From assembly GCA_030059675.1 (NCBI GenBank), contig JANVYQ010000001.1, positions 124,001 through 188,000 of the forward strand: a DNA stretch of 64,000 nt, given 5' to 3'. Of the stretch, positions 43,624 through 52,122 are shown in pieces. Source of the stretch: Candidatus Pelearchaeum maunauluense (GTDB lineage: Archaea > Thermoproteota > Nitrososphaeria_A > Caldarchaeales > Caldarchaeaceae). Numbering within the stretch: position 1 is the stretch's first letter; every line of letters begins with the position of its first letter. Below the pieces are notes generated by a model. That model was given only the letters and a program-made list of their open reading frames with translations, had not been told where the DNA came from and made no database searches. Made by a program: the position numbers and the translations under genes.

Positions 43624-45033
43624 ATGAGCTACGTTGGTCTTGTTGGTTTGGGTGTTATGGGCGAGAACCTTGCTCTTAACATAGCTTCGCGTGGCTTTCA
43701 GGTTTCTGTTTATAATAGGACGCGGGAGAAGACTGAGCGTTTTGCCCAGCGTTTGCAGCGTAGTTCTGCTATTGTTCCGACCTACTCTCTTGAGGAGTTT
43801 GTCTCTTCTCTTGAGAGGCCGCGTAGGGTTATCTTGATGGTTAAGGCTGGCAGGCCTGTTGATGATATTCTTGAAGGGCTTGCTCCCCTGCTTGGTGAGT
43901 GTGATGTTGTCTTTGACTGTGGTAATTCTTTCTTTAGGGATACTGAGCGCCGCCAGGAGTGGCTGGCGCGGCGCGGCATAACGTTCATGGGTGTTGGTGT
44001 GAGCGGTGGTGAGGAGGGGGCGCTTAAGGGTCCTTCGGTCATGGTTGGCGGCGCTCCCTCTGGGTTTGAGGAGTCGCGCGCTATGTGGGAGGCGATAGCT
44101 GCGCGTGTTGATAACGAGCCATGCGCTGGCTATATGGGGCTACGTGGTGCTGGCCATTTTGTCAAGATGACGCACAACGGGATAGAGTATGCCCTTCTAC
44201 AGCTCATAGCGGAGAGCTACGACATCATGACGCGCGGCTTGGGTATGAGTGTTGAAGACGCTATGCAGGTCTTCCGCGAGTGGTGTGATAGCGAGCTGGG
44301 CTCATACCTGCTGGAGATTACCGTAGATGCTCTCTCTGTCGTTGATGGGGAGACTGGTAAGCCTCTTGTGGAGCTTGTGATGGATAGGGCGGAGCAGAAG
44401 GGGACTGGTAAATGGACTTCCCAGACAGCTATGGATGTCGGTGTGCCTGTTCCGAATATTGATGCTGCTGTATCTGCTCGGATAATCTCATCGCTGAAGG
44501 AGCAGCGTGTTAATGCAGCGCGGCTCTATGGTGGTGTGAAGACCAGGATAGAAGGGGGAAGGGAGGAGGTGTTGGAGCTTCTCCGCCCAGCTTATAGCCT
44601 AGCCGTCATAACATCATACGCCCAGGGCTTGGCGCTCATATCAGAGGCCTCGCGCGAATACGGCTATGGAACCAATATGCTGGATGTGGCCAAGGTTTGG
44701 CGCGGGGGCTGCATAATAAGGGCTAGGCTGCTCTACACGATAATCGCAGCTTATGAGCGCACGCCTGGGCTGGTGAATATATTGTTTGATGATGAGATTG
44801 CGAGCTTGGCGCGGGAGTTTGAGCCTAGCCTACGCGAGTTGTTGCGTAGGGTTAAGACAGCTCATATACCGACGCCAGTGATGGATGCTGCGTTGAACTA
44901 TATCACCTCACTACGCCGCGAGAGGCTTCCAGCGTATATAATCCAGGCGCTCCGCGACAGGTTTGGAGCACACGAGTATGAGAGGATAGATAAGCCTGGG
45001 AGATTCCACTCTAGCTGGAGGCCAGGAAGCTAG
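43624..45033 (+). CDS. gnd: 6-phosphogluconate dehydrogenase, decarboxylating
   Basis: A 469-residue full-length (bacterial/eukaryotic type) enzyme. Rossmann VGLVGLGVMGENLALNIASRGF, VYNRTREKTE, VMVKAGRPVDDIL, GVGVSGGEEGALKGPSVM, the catalytic GHFVKMTHNGIEYALLQLI with Lys and Asn, GTGKWTSQTAMDVGVPVPNI, and C-terminal DRFGAHEYERIDKPGRFHSSW. It produces ribulose 5-phosphate, CO2 and NADPH. The oxidative pentose pathway is rare in archaea, so acquisition by transfer is possible. The first 500 bases use more T-ending codons than neighbouring genes. No glucose-6-phosphate dehydrogenase was seen. Confidence 0.93.
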   Translation: MSYVGLVGLGVMGENLALNIASRGFQVSVYNRTREKTERFAQRLQRSSAIVPTYSLEEFVSSLERPRRVILMVKAGRPVDDILEGLAPLLGECDVVFDCGNSFFRDTERRQEWLARRGITFMGVGVSGGEEGALKGPSVMVGGAPSGFEESRAMWEAIAARVDNEPCAGYMGLRGAGHFVKMTHNGIEYALLQLIAESYDIMTRGLGMSVEDAMQVFREWCDSELGSYLLEITVDALSVVDGETGKPLVELVMDRAEQKGTGKWTSQTAMDVGVPVPNIDAAVSARIISSLKEQRVNAARLYGGVKTRIEGGREEVLELLRPAYSLAVITSYAQGLALISEASREYGYGTNMLDVAKVWRGGCIIRARLLYTIIAAYERTPGLVNILFDDEIASLAREFEPSLRELLRRVKTAHIPTPVMDAALNYITSLRRERLPAYIIQALRDRFGAHEYERIDKPGRFHSSWRPGS

Positions 45034-45036
45034 GCT

Positions 45037-45360
45037 TTATGCTGGCCTGGATTCGGGTGCCATAACCTCGCACACAGCTTCCAAGAGGCTGTCATAATCG
45101 GCGGATACTCCCATGCGCGCGTTCATCTCCCTTATAATCGCCTTCTCAATATACTTCGCCCCAGTGCCGAACATGCTGTAGAGAGCGTTGACGAAATCCT
45201 TTAGGCGCTTGGGTATTTCTTCGCGCTTAATCCCCCAGCGCCTCTCCAAGTGCCAGAAGATTACCCGCTTGGTCTGCTGCCCCAGCGAGTCCAGCCCCCT
45301 GTCAACGCATTCAAGGAGCCGCGCCTCAACCTCATTATTATTTGGCATCCTAGCATTCAC
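45037..45360 (-). CDS. Probable NitrOD5-domain signalling output protein
   Basis: A 107-residue protein whose central part (LLECVDRGLDSLGQQTKRV, FWHLERRWGIKREEIPKRL, VNALYSMFGTGAKYIEKAII) resembles the NitrOD5 domain found alone or behind sensor domains in Thaumarchaeota. That match is from memory, not a search. It lies 3 bases downstream of the KaiC/GvpD-like ATPase on the same strand, so the two should be co-translated and probably interact. A short acidic tail ends the protein. Helical, with no Cys or metal motif. Confidence 0.6.
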   Translation of the reverse strand: MNARMPNNNEVEARLLECVDRGLDSLGQQTKRVIFWHLERRWGIKREEIPKRLKDFVNALYSMFGTGAKYIEKAIIREMNARMGVSADYDSLLEAVCEVMAPESRPA

Positions 45361-45363
45361 CGC

Positions 45364-46800
45364 CTAGACTATGGGTGTGAGGAAGACACGTGGATAGCCT
45401 TGGCTGAAGTCGTATTCAACGTGGTGTATCAGTGAGGGCGGCTTTACGGAGTAGAGAATGAGAGAGCCGTCCAGCTCGTTCATCTTGATATGCGCCGTAG
45501 CCATATCTGATACGGCGTCCTTGCTCTGGGTTGAGTGCTTCACCGCAAGCATAAGAATATCGCCATAATATCTTACGCGCTGGATGGATGTTATTATGTT
45601 TCTTATGAGCCACTGCTGGCCGTGTATAGCCTCCATAACATCTATCCCGAGGAATATGAAGCACGGCTGGTTGCTCCTTTTCTTGAGACTCTGAGCCTCT
45701 CTCCAGAGCCTCTCAAAGGTCCTCGTTATGGAGTGGCTGTCAAGTCTGAGGAATGTGGGGTCGCGGTGATACTGCTCGTAGTGCGCTACCCTGAGATGGC
45801 TCTTCAGCGTCTCTTTTGGTATGTGTAGTCCTATTGACTCCCTGACCATCGTGGGAGTTATTCCCCCAGCGGGTAGGATTAGCGCGCACCCGCGATTGAG
45901 GATGAAGTTGCACGCCATCATGGACAGGAGGGGCAAGTGCCAGTCAGGGCCCACGTTTCCACCCATCTCAAGTAATATGACGGAGCCGCGCCGCATGCCG
46001 CTTCCGAGGAACATGTCAAGGTCTGCGCTTGATGTGGAGAATAGCTCGCCATGCTCCACATGCTTGAAGGGCTGAGGCTCCATCTCACTCGGCAGCTGTG
46101 TAACCACGCGGCCTAGTAGTGTGAAGCGGCCTCCGTAGAGTGTGAATATGCTTGTGCGCTGGGTTATGGCCGAGCCGCGTAGCTTCTTCCACTCAATCCG
46201 CCTTATTCGCCTTCCCTCCATGACCTCGTCATGCAGCACGACTACAGCATCAACCAGATAGTCAGTCGTTGTTAGATGCGGCTCCTCGCTGACAAACACC
46301 ACCCTCGCGCCGCTGGTCTCTACAGTAGTAGCTAGAGCCTTCTCCATCTTAAGACGCTCCACCACATCCAGCTCCTTCGCAAAAGCATCCCAAGAGTCTA
46401 GAACAATCAACGGCTCCTTAATCCTCTCCGTAACAGCTAGGATGAACTACACTATGTCGGTTGATGTCCCCATCCTCACATCTTCAAACCTTATTCCAGC
46501 GGCGTCCGACCTTGCTTCTAGAACCTTGCCGCTCTCTATGAGCTGCGCCATCCCAGGATCATGCTCCAACAGCTTCTCGGCTGATACGCGTGTTGAGACG
46601 TAAACGCCCCTGCCGTGAAGCTTTAGAAGCTCTAGGGCGAGCATCGTCTTGCCGACGCCTGGCTCGCCCTTGATGAGAATAGACTTTACAGCTGGGCTTA
46701 GTAGAGAGTCCAGCCTCATCAGGTAGCCACCTCGCCTCGCGGTGGTCTGGCGCTCCCCTACGGCTGGCTCTCCAGAAAGTAGAGAATGCTGAGGTTCCAC
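45364..46800 (-). pseudogene. KaiC/GvpD-like tandem RecA-fold ATPase gene with an in-frame TAG
   Basis: A frame of 478 codons broken only by TAG 46447-46449 (codon 118). Domain 1 has Walker A IKGEPGVGKTMLALELL (about residue 43), then the stop in TSTDIV-stop-FILAVTERI, then Walker B PLIVLDSWDAF. Domain 2 (about residues 255-478) has KaiC-like order (SADLDMFLGSGMRRGSVILLEMGG) but its P-loop lacks GKT. This architecture resembles GvpD/KaiC-like archaeal regulators. Start GTG 46800; ACTATATAATATAC (46821-46834) gives a leaderless transcript. If the stop is real, only a 117-residue P-loop fragment or a TTG-initiated C-terminal piece (46410) is made. Confidence 0.8.
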
Positions 46801-46820
46801 ACTAATTTAACCAGGCTAGA

Positions 46821-46834
46821 GTATATTATATAGT
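46821..46834 (-). promoter_or_regulatory. TATA box of the KaiC/GvpD-like operon
   Basis: The minus strand reads ACTATATAATATAC, centred about 28 bases before GTG 46800; transcription start would fall within a few bases of the codon. This supports the GTG as the true start and indicates that the disrupted gene still has a strong promoter. Confidence 0.6.
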
Positions 46835-46871
46835 TAGTCCCAGCGAGTATTACTTCGTTTTAACATGAGTA

Positions 46872-48128
46872 TTACTCGCGTCGGAGCGCCTCTATAGGCT
46901 CCAGCTTAGCGGCGCGGTATGCTGGGATTATTCCAGCCAAGGCACCTACGATGACCGCCATCAATATCCCCGCGAGTATCAGCTCAGGCGTTATGTTGGG
47001 CGTGAATACCAGCGCTTCTGGCCTGGTTCCAGGTGCTTGGAACGCTCCTGGCCTGCTCCGCGACTGCGGCGGGCTTCCAAAGAAATCCACAAGAACGAAA
47101 GAGCCAGCAGCGCCTAGGGCAACGCCTATCACGCCACCGATAAGACCGATTAGGATAGCCTCCATCAGGAAGCTGAGCAGAACATCACGCGTCTTGAAGC
47201 CAAGCGCCTTAACAAGACCAATCTCCCTAACACGCTCAGTAACCGAGGTGAACATCGTCGTCATAATTCCCAGAAACGCTACGACTATGCTCATAGCTCC
47301 TACAGCGCTTAGGAATATAGTAAGGCTTCCCAAGATTTGCTGGACTGTCTGCTGTATTGCGCTGAGGGAGAAGACGCGGACGTCGGCGCCGTACATGGCT
47401 AGGAGCCTCTCTACAACCTGGTCGCTGTAGCTAGCGTCAACCAGCTTGATGAACGCTCCGCTGTAGCTCCTACCCCCCATGAGCTCGCGGCCATCACGTA
47501 GATTGATGAACATGATGATGTCTGGGTTTAGGAAGAATGTCTGGCCATACTTGGCGAACTTACCAGCGACTTGGAACGACCTGGAGATGGCTCCACCTCC
47601 AGGCTGTTGCCTGATAACAGTTACTAGGCTGCCCACGTCTATCTCAGGCATGTCTGGGTCTGTCGGGTTCCATACGCGGTAGCCCACATACGCCTTGCCC
47701 CGCCCACCAGCAACAAAATCACCACCAGCAAGCTCTATGTCTGGGAATATCTTATCCATCTTACGCAGGTCAAAAGCGAGTATGAGATACGACTCAAAGG
47801 GGTTGAGCTCAACGGTCTTCCCAGCAATCTTCAGCCTGCCAGTAGCTATCTGGTAGAATGGTATGATGTCCGTTACACCGTCTATCCTTGATATGCGCTG
47901 AACCTCCTTATCGTTGAAGTCAAAGTCCCCAACAGCTATCATGTATATCGTGTTGGTGCCTATCGTCTGTAGGCTGTCGGTTATCGCGTAGGTTAGGCCG
48001 CTGGTTGTCGCGTTGAGCGCCACGATTACTGCTGGGCCTATTACTATACCCAGTATGGTGAGGGCTGACCTGACCTTCCTATCCTTTAGCGCGCTCCATG
48101 CTAGTAGCGCTATGTCGGCGAGCTTCAC
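46872..48128 (-). CDS. MacB/FtsX-type ABC permease
   Basis: A 418-residue permease. TM1 (about 18-40) is followed by a large extracytoplasmic domain (about 45-270, MacB periplasmic-core-like), then three membrane helices with TTMFTSVTERVREIGLVKALGF (the FtsX cytoplasmic signature) and a C-terminal ILAGILMAVIVGALAGIIPAYRAAKLEPIEALR. These permeases do not carry substrate through a channel but transmit ATP-driven motion across the membrane. GTG 48128 overlaps the stop of the upstream S-layer-like gene (GTGA). ATPase and extracellular partner are in the same operon. Confidence 0.9.
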   Translation of the reverse strand: MKLADIALLAWSALKDRKVRSALTILGIVIGPAVIVALNATTSGLTYAITDSLQTIGTNTIYMIAVGDFDFNDKEVQRISRIDGVTDIIPFYQIATGRLKIAGKTVELNPFESYLILAFDLRKMDKIFPDIELAGGDFVAGGRGKAYVGYRVWNPTDPDMPEIDVGSLVTVIRQQPGGGAISRSFQVAGKFAKYGQTFFLNPDIIMFINLRDGRELMGGRSYSGAFIKLVDASYSDQVVERLLAMYGADVRVFSLSAIQQTVQQILGSLTIFLSAVGAMSIVVAFLGIMTTMFTSVTERVREIGLVKALGFKTRDVLLSFLMEAILIGLIGGVIGVALGAAGSFVLVDFFGSPPQSRSRPGAFQAPGTRPEALVFTPNITPELILAGILMAVIVGALAGIIPAYRAAKLEPIEALRRE

Positions 48129-50116
48129 CCGCGCCTACGCCTCCTCACAACGACTATAGCGGCTATTATCGCCAGCGCCGCTATAACCGCAAGGAGCGTC
48201 TGTTGCATACTCGCTGGGAACCCTCTGCCTCCTTCCTCCTCCACCGTGAATATGCTTGCTGGTGCTGTCTTCTCGCCAACCACGTACTCAAGCGTCTTCT
48301 CCAGCTTAAACTCTCTGCCAAAGCCGTCGCGGTACTTGGCGATTATCGTGGCGCTATAGACTCCTGGCTTGGCGTCATCGCTCACGCGGAACGAGAGGGT
48401 GAATGCCGAGACCTGGGAGGGGTTTATCGTCCCTATGAACGACGTGGAGTCGGGTATCGCCACCAGCGGCGCGTCGCCTATTATCTCTGTCATCACCGCC
48501 CGCGCCGTTGATGCGCCCATGTTAATCAGGTCTCCAGCCACATCAACTATACCACCTGGCTCTGCCTCCTTCGGGGAGAACTCAACACCCCTAAACACCA
48601 GCCTAATGTCCCCAACAACAACCAGCGGTATTGAGAGCGTCTCAACCCTCTCCTCACCCCCAGCGGTCTTATACCTAACCGTAGCCACAGCCTCGTAGAC
48701 GCCATCACCCGCGGCAGGCGATACGGCCAGAGAATACACCGCCGTATACGCCTCGCCAGGGGCTAGAGCCTTAACGTAATGGACGAGCTCTCCACCTATC
48801 GCGCTTATCGGCAGGCCGCGGAGGGAGAGGCTTATAGTAATGTCGCGCACCTCTTCTGGGTTTATGTTCCTGTAGGTTATCTTGATTTTGGGGAAGCCAG
48901 CCGCCTTGACTGGGTTCCCCTCAACCTCCGCTGAGAGGCCAGGCGCGGCTGGGCGTAGCACATCAACAACGGCCTGGAAGTCCTCAACCTTCATGTTTCC
49001 AAGAACATCGCGATACTCCACAGTTATCTTGACTGGATAGACACCCTCCAACGCTGTTGACGATGCCTGTATGCCTATCCTCAAGCTGGCAGTCTTGCCT
49101 GGAGATAGCGAGCCTATCTCGATACGCTCATCTATCACGGTCAACGCCGCTGGAGAGCCTGACGCAGCCCTCACGGTTGCCTTGTAGATTGGCGCCGTAC
49201 CCACGTTGGAGAGCTTCAAATTAAGAGCCGATTCATCGCCAGCGCGTAGCTTAAGCCCCTCATAACCAAGCCTAAGCTCTTCTCTACCATTCACACTAGC
49301 CGAGAAGACCAGCTCAACAGACTTCTTACTCATCCATTGGTTTGTGTAGGTGAGCTGGAGACGCATCTTATACGTGCCCAGCCTAACGTTATCCGAGAGC
49401 TTTATCGGGAAGGTCAGGGTGAATGCCTCGCCGCTTCTCATGCTCTTGAGCAGGCTTGTCTCAACCACGTATCCACCCGTTGTATTGGTGAGCGGGGGCT
49501 CTAGGAAGAGCCGCGCAACAACGTTAGCCATGCTCACGCGGCGCGGCGCCTCAAGCTCCACCCGCAGCATAGCAACACCCATACCAGGCCCGACAGAAAC
49601 CTCCCTACCATCCAGCTCCCACACCGAGCGCAGGAAAACAGGAGCAGGAGCCTCGGAGACCCTAATCACTATTGGGATGGTCAAAGTGGTTATCGGGAAG
49701 TCGGGGTCGGTGCAGTCGCGGTATTCTATTCTCAGGTCAGCGGGATAATCGCCTGGCAACGCGTCCTCGTCTATCGTTATCTTGAATTGAAGACTCCCTA
49801 TCCCCTGCGCCGCTATTGCTCTTTCCAGGTAGCTCCTTATGCTACTAGCCCCCTCGCGGTCTTTGAATGGGAAAGGAAAGCCCAGCGACTTGCCTATGGT
49901 GGCGACTATACCACATATCGTTACATCCTCACGGTTCATGAAAACCACGGTCAGAGTAGCATCCCTATCTCCTGGGCTGGCGATACTAGGAGACTCTGGA
50001 GAGCCCCAGACAACATCCAGCACATCAATCGCCGCAGCATTACCAGCGGGTAGCGTGGTAATCAAGGTGGATATGAGTAAAACTAAAATCGCCAGCGGCT
50101 TGATGCGGGCTTTCAT
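48125..50116 (-). CDS. Secreted multi-domain (NEW3/CARDB-like) protein of the ABC system
   Basis: A 663-residue protein: signal peptide (residues 1-28, MKARIKPLAILVLLISTL), then about five repeated beta-sandwich units of about 100-130 residues with alternating SLSPGKTASLRIGI, TIVYRDxxG and FEVSPxxAxPG-type turns as in NEW3/CARDB/COG1361 S-layer proteins, and a C-terminal membrane helix followed by a basic tail (about 640-663, VVRRRRRG). It is fixed to the outer face of the membrane and probably works with the MacB-like permease as adaptor or ligand-binding part. The ATG at 50116 is chosen because it begins the signal peptide; the frame opens at 50191. Confidence 0.83.
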   Translation of the reverse strand: MKARIKPLAILVLLISTLITTLPAGNAAAIDVLDVVWGSPESPSIASPGDRDATLTVVFMNREDVTICGIVATIGKSLGFPFPFKDREGASSIRSYLERAIAAQGIGSLQFKITIDEDALPGDYPADLRIEYRDCTDPDFPITTLTIPIVIRVSEAPAPVFLRSVWELDGREVSVGPGMGVAMLRVELEAPRRVSMANVVARLFLEPPLTNTTGGYVVETSLLKSMRSGEAFTLTFPIKLSDNVRLGTYKMRLQLTYTNQWMSKKSVELVFSASVNGREELRLGYEGLKLRAGDESALNLKLSNVGTAPIYKATVRAASGSPAALTVIDERIEIGSLSPGKTASLRIGIQASSTALEGVYPVKITVEYRDVLGNMKVEDFQAVVDVLRPAAPGLSAEVEGNPVKAAGFPKIKITYRNINPEEVRDITISLSLRGLPISAIGGELVHYVKALAPGEAYTAVYSLAVSPAAGDGVYEAVATVRYKTAGGEERVETLSIPLVVVGDIRLVFRGVEFSPKEAEPGGIVDVAGDLINMGASTARAVMTEIIGDAPLVAIPDSTSFIGTINPSQVSAFTLSFRVSDDAKPGVYSATIIAKYRDGFGREFKLEKTLEYVVGEKTAPASIFTVEEEGGRGFPASMQQTLLAVIAALAIIAAIVVVRRRRRG

Positions 50117-50218
50117 AGATGTTCTACCACGCAGACAACCGTGTGCGGTATATAGACATATCCCAGAACGGAAAACACAACAAAAACTCAAGTTTAATAT
50201 GGATATAACAACATACCG

Positions 50219-50941
50219 CTACGGAATCTCCTCACGCTCAACCCTACCATCACGGAGATAGATAATCCTATTCGTCTCACGCGCAACCTCCATATTATGA
50301 GTAACCACTATTATAGTCCTTCCCTTCCTGTTGAGTGTTTTGAATAGCTCCACTATTGCCTTGCCTGATTTGGAGTCTAGGTTCCCCGTGGGCTCGTCTG
50401 CCAGGATTATGCTGGGGTCTGTTACTAGTGCGCGCGCTATTGCTACGCGCTGCTGCTGGCCTCCGCTGAGTTGATTTGGCTTGCTCCTAGCCTTATCAGC
50501 GAGGCCGACTTCCTCAAGCATCGCCAGAGCCTTACGCCGCCTCTCCGCTGGGCTTATCCCACGCAGCACCAAGGGAAGCCCCACATTACGCAGAACATCA
50601 ATACGCGGAATGAGATTATACGACTGGAAAACGAACCCTATCTTCTCATTACGCAGCTCGGCGCGCTTATTATCGCTCAGCGTAGTTATATCCACATCAT
50701 CTATGATTACCTTCCCCTCAGTTGGCTTATCAAGAGCCCCAAGCATGTTGAGAAGCGTGGATTTACCACTCCCACTAGGGCCAACAATCGCTATAAACTC
50801 ACCACGCCTAACCTTGAGGTCAACACCATTAAGCGCGTAGGTATCTATCCCATTAGAGCGGTAAACCTTCTTCAGACCTATAACCTCAACTACATAATCC
50901 CCAGCCTGCCGCTCACTGCTCTCCAACACAACACCAGCCAT
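50219..50941 (-). CDS. LolD/MacB-type ABC ATPase
   Basis: A 240-residue ATP-binding subunit. Walker [20 protein letters not shown]-loop [10 protein letters not shown], signature [17 protein letters not shown], Walker [19 protein letters not shown]-loop VVTHNMEVA. The [15 protein letters not shown] opening is typical of the LolD/MacB/YknY branch. It powers the permease at 46872. Start ATG 50941; the TTTATATT box (about 50960-50968) indicates a nearly leaderless mRNA. First gene of the three-gene operon. Confidence 0.93.
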   Translation of the reverse strand: MAGVVLESSERQAGDYVVEVIGLKKVYRSNGIDTYALNGVDLKVRRGEFIAIVGPSGSGKSTLLNMLGALDKPTEGKVIIDDVDITTLSDNKRAELRNEKIGFVFQSYNLIPRIDVLRNVGLPLVLRGISPAERRRKALAMLEEVGLADKARSKPNQLSGGQQQRVAIARALVTDPSIILADEPTGNLDSKSGKAIVELFKTLNRKGRTIIVVTHNMEVARETNRIIYLRDGRVEREEIP

Positions 50942-51032
50942 AATCGTCAGAATAGGAATATAAACAGGATCAATATTAAGCTCAACCAAGCAACATATTT
51001 AATGTATTACATTACGTAACATCTTTTGGAAA

Positions 51033-51239
51033 ATGACCAACTATGCAACCGTGTCCGCGCGAATTCCTAAAGACCTAAAGAAGAAAGCCGACAACCTTAA
51101 GTTAAACATAAACGAGCTGATTAGACGGGCTTTGGAGCAAGAACTTAAGAAGAAAGCAGCAGAAGTAGCAACTATATTAAGAAAGATACCCGAAGAAGAA
51201 AATGTTAAAACAATTAGAGAAGCACGCGACGTTGGATGA
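51033..51239 (+). CDS. vapB: Ribbon-helix-helix antitoxin (VapB-like)
   Basis: A 68-residue protein: N-terminal RHH strand and helices (YATVSARIPKDLKKKADNLKLNINELIRRALEQEL), then a charged toxin-binding tail (EVATILRKIPEEENVKTIREARDVG). It overlaps the VapC gene by 4 bases (ATGA), the classic antitoxin-toxin arrangement. Start ATG 51033, just past an AT-rich stretch shared with the divergent ABC operon. The region is more AT-rich than its neighbours, consistent with recent gain. Confidence 0.88.
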   Translation: MTNYATVSARIPKDLKKKADNLKLNINELIRRALEQELKKKAAEVATILRKIPEEENVKTIREARDVG

Positions 51240-51647
51240 GTTATTTACTAGATGCAAGCGGACTACTAAATCTTCTTAGAAGACTAGGTGAAGATATTAT
51301 AGACGCGGTGAAGAATCAAAATACAACAGATATAATATTGCATGAAGCAGGAAACGCGTTTTGGAAAGAATATAGTCATGGAAGGATGGAGTTAAATGAA
51401 GCCTTGAGGTCTCTGGAGTTTATCAATTTGCTTTTACGCCAGATGCATGTTATTAAGATTGAAGGCGAATGGCCGTTGTATGTGCTTGAAAATGCAGTTA
51501 AACTGCGAATAACTTTTTACGACTCAGCTTATCTTACCCAGCTCAGAAACTTGGATTTTTACGCTGGTGACGGATGATATGAAGTTGCTTAAGAAGACGC
51601 GCGGGATAGGCCTAAAAGCAACAACCAGCAAGGAATACCACTACTAA
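51236..51647 (+). pseudogene. vapC: VapC PIN toxin gene with a one-base frameshift
   Basis: The frame from ATG 51236 runs to TGA 51577 and gives 113 residues with PIN ligands Asp in LLDASGLL, Glu in ILHEAGNAFW and Asp in TFYDSAYL. The last PIN strand is out of frame: removing one T from the TTTTT run at about 51556-51560 restores DFTLVTDDMKLLKKTRG and ends at TAA 51645-51647 (about 136 residues). The fourth acidic ligand is therefore lost from the predicted product. Broken toxin with intact antitoxin. Confidence 0.83.
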
Positions 51648-51700
51648 TTCCTTTTCCGCCCAGAATGGTGGTTTCCACATATCTCACGACTAAATGGGGA

Positions 51701-51710
51701 CTTATATAGC
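51701..51710 (+). promoter_or_regulatory. TATA box of aIF1A
   Basis: CTTATATAGC lies 35-44 bases before ATG 51745 and predicts transcription start near 51731. It supports ATG 51745 rather than the upstream ATG at 51694, which precedes the box. Confidence 0.6.
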
Positions 51711-51744
51711 AGAGGATAGCCATAGATTGCTGGGTGAAGCTTAC

Positions 51745-52083
51745 ATGGGGAAGAGGAAAATCGTAACCGAGCCTGATGAGCTTGAGCAGCTTATGGAGCC
51801 TGGGCCAGGCGACGTCTATGGTGTCGTCTCTAAGATGTATGGTTATGACCGTGTTTTGGTTGATTGCTCTGATGGGAAGCAGAGGCTCTGTAGGATTAGG
51901 GGGCAACTGAAGAGGAGGATATGGATTAAGGAGGGGGACCTTGTTCTCGTCTCTCCCTGGGACTTTCAGCGCGACCAGCGCGGCGATATATGGTGGCGCT
52001 TCACGCGCAACCAGGCTCTTGAGCTGGCCAAGAGGGGCACGCTCCCAGATTTTCTCAGGGCAAAGCTTGAGGCAACTGCCTAA
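51745..52083 (+). CDS. Translation initiation factor aIF1A
   Basis: A 112-residue OB-fold protein: EPDELEQLMEPGPGDVYGVVSKMYGYDRVLVDCSDGKQRLCRIRG in outline, KRRIWIKEGDLVLVSPWDFQ and a helical C-terminus. It binds the A site of the small ribosomal subunit and promotes initiation complex assembly. It heads the conserved run aIF1A-RIO1-KH-TopoVI-B typical of archaea. Start ATG 51745 is decided by the TATA position and by the usual N-terminus with basic residues (GKRKIV). Confidence 0.93.
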   Translation: MGKRKIVTEPDELEQLMEPGPGDVYGVVSKMYGYDRVLVDCSDGKQRLCRIRGQLKRRIWIKEGDLVLVSPWDFQRDQRGDIWWRFTRNQALELAKRGTLPDFLRAKLEATA

Positions 52084-52122
52084 GTTTTATACAGGCTTTA
52101 GCATCCATCTAGCTGGAATGGC

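Noticed and set aside
6836-46800. Pyrrolysine-type recoding of TAG genome-wide
   Set aside because: About 25 genes in the window end with TAG at the expected family C-terminus, and no pyl gene is visible. Kept only as an open question for the four internal sites.
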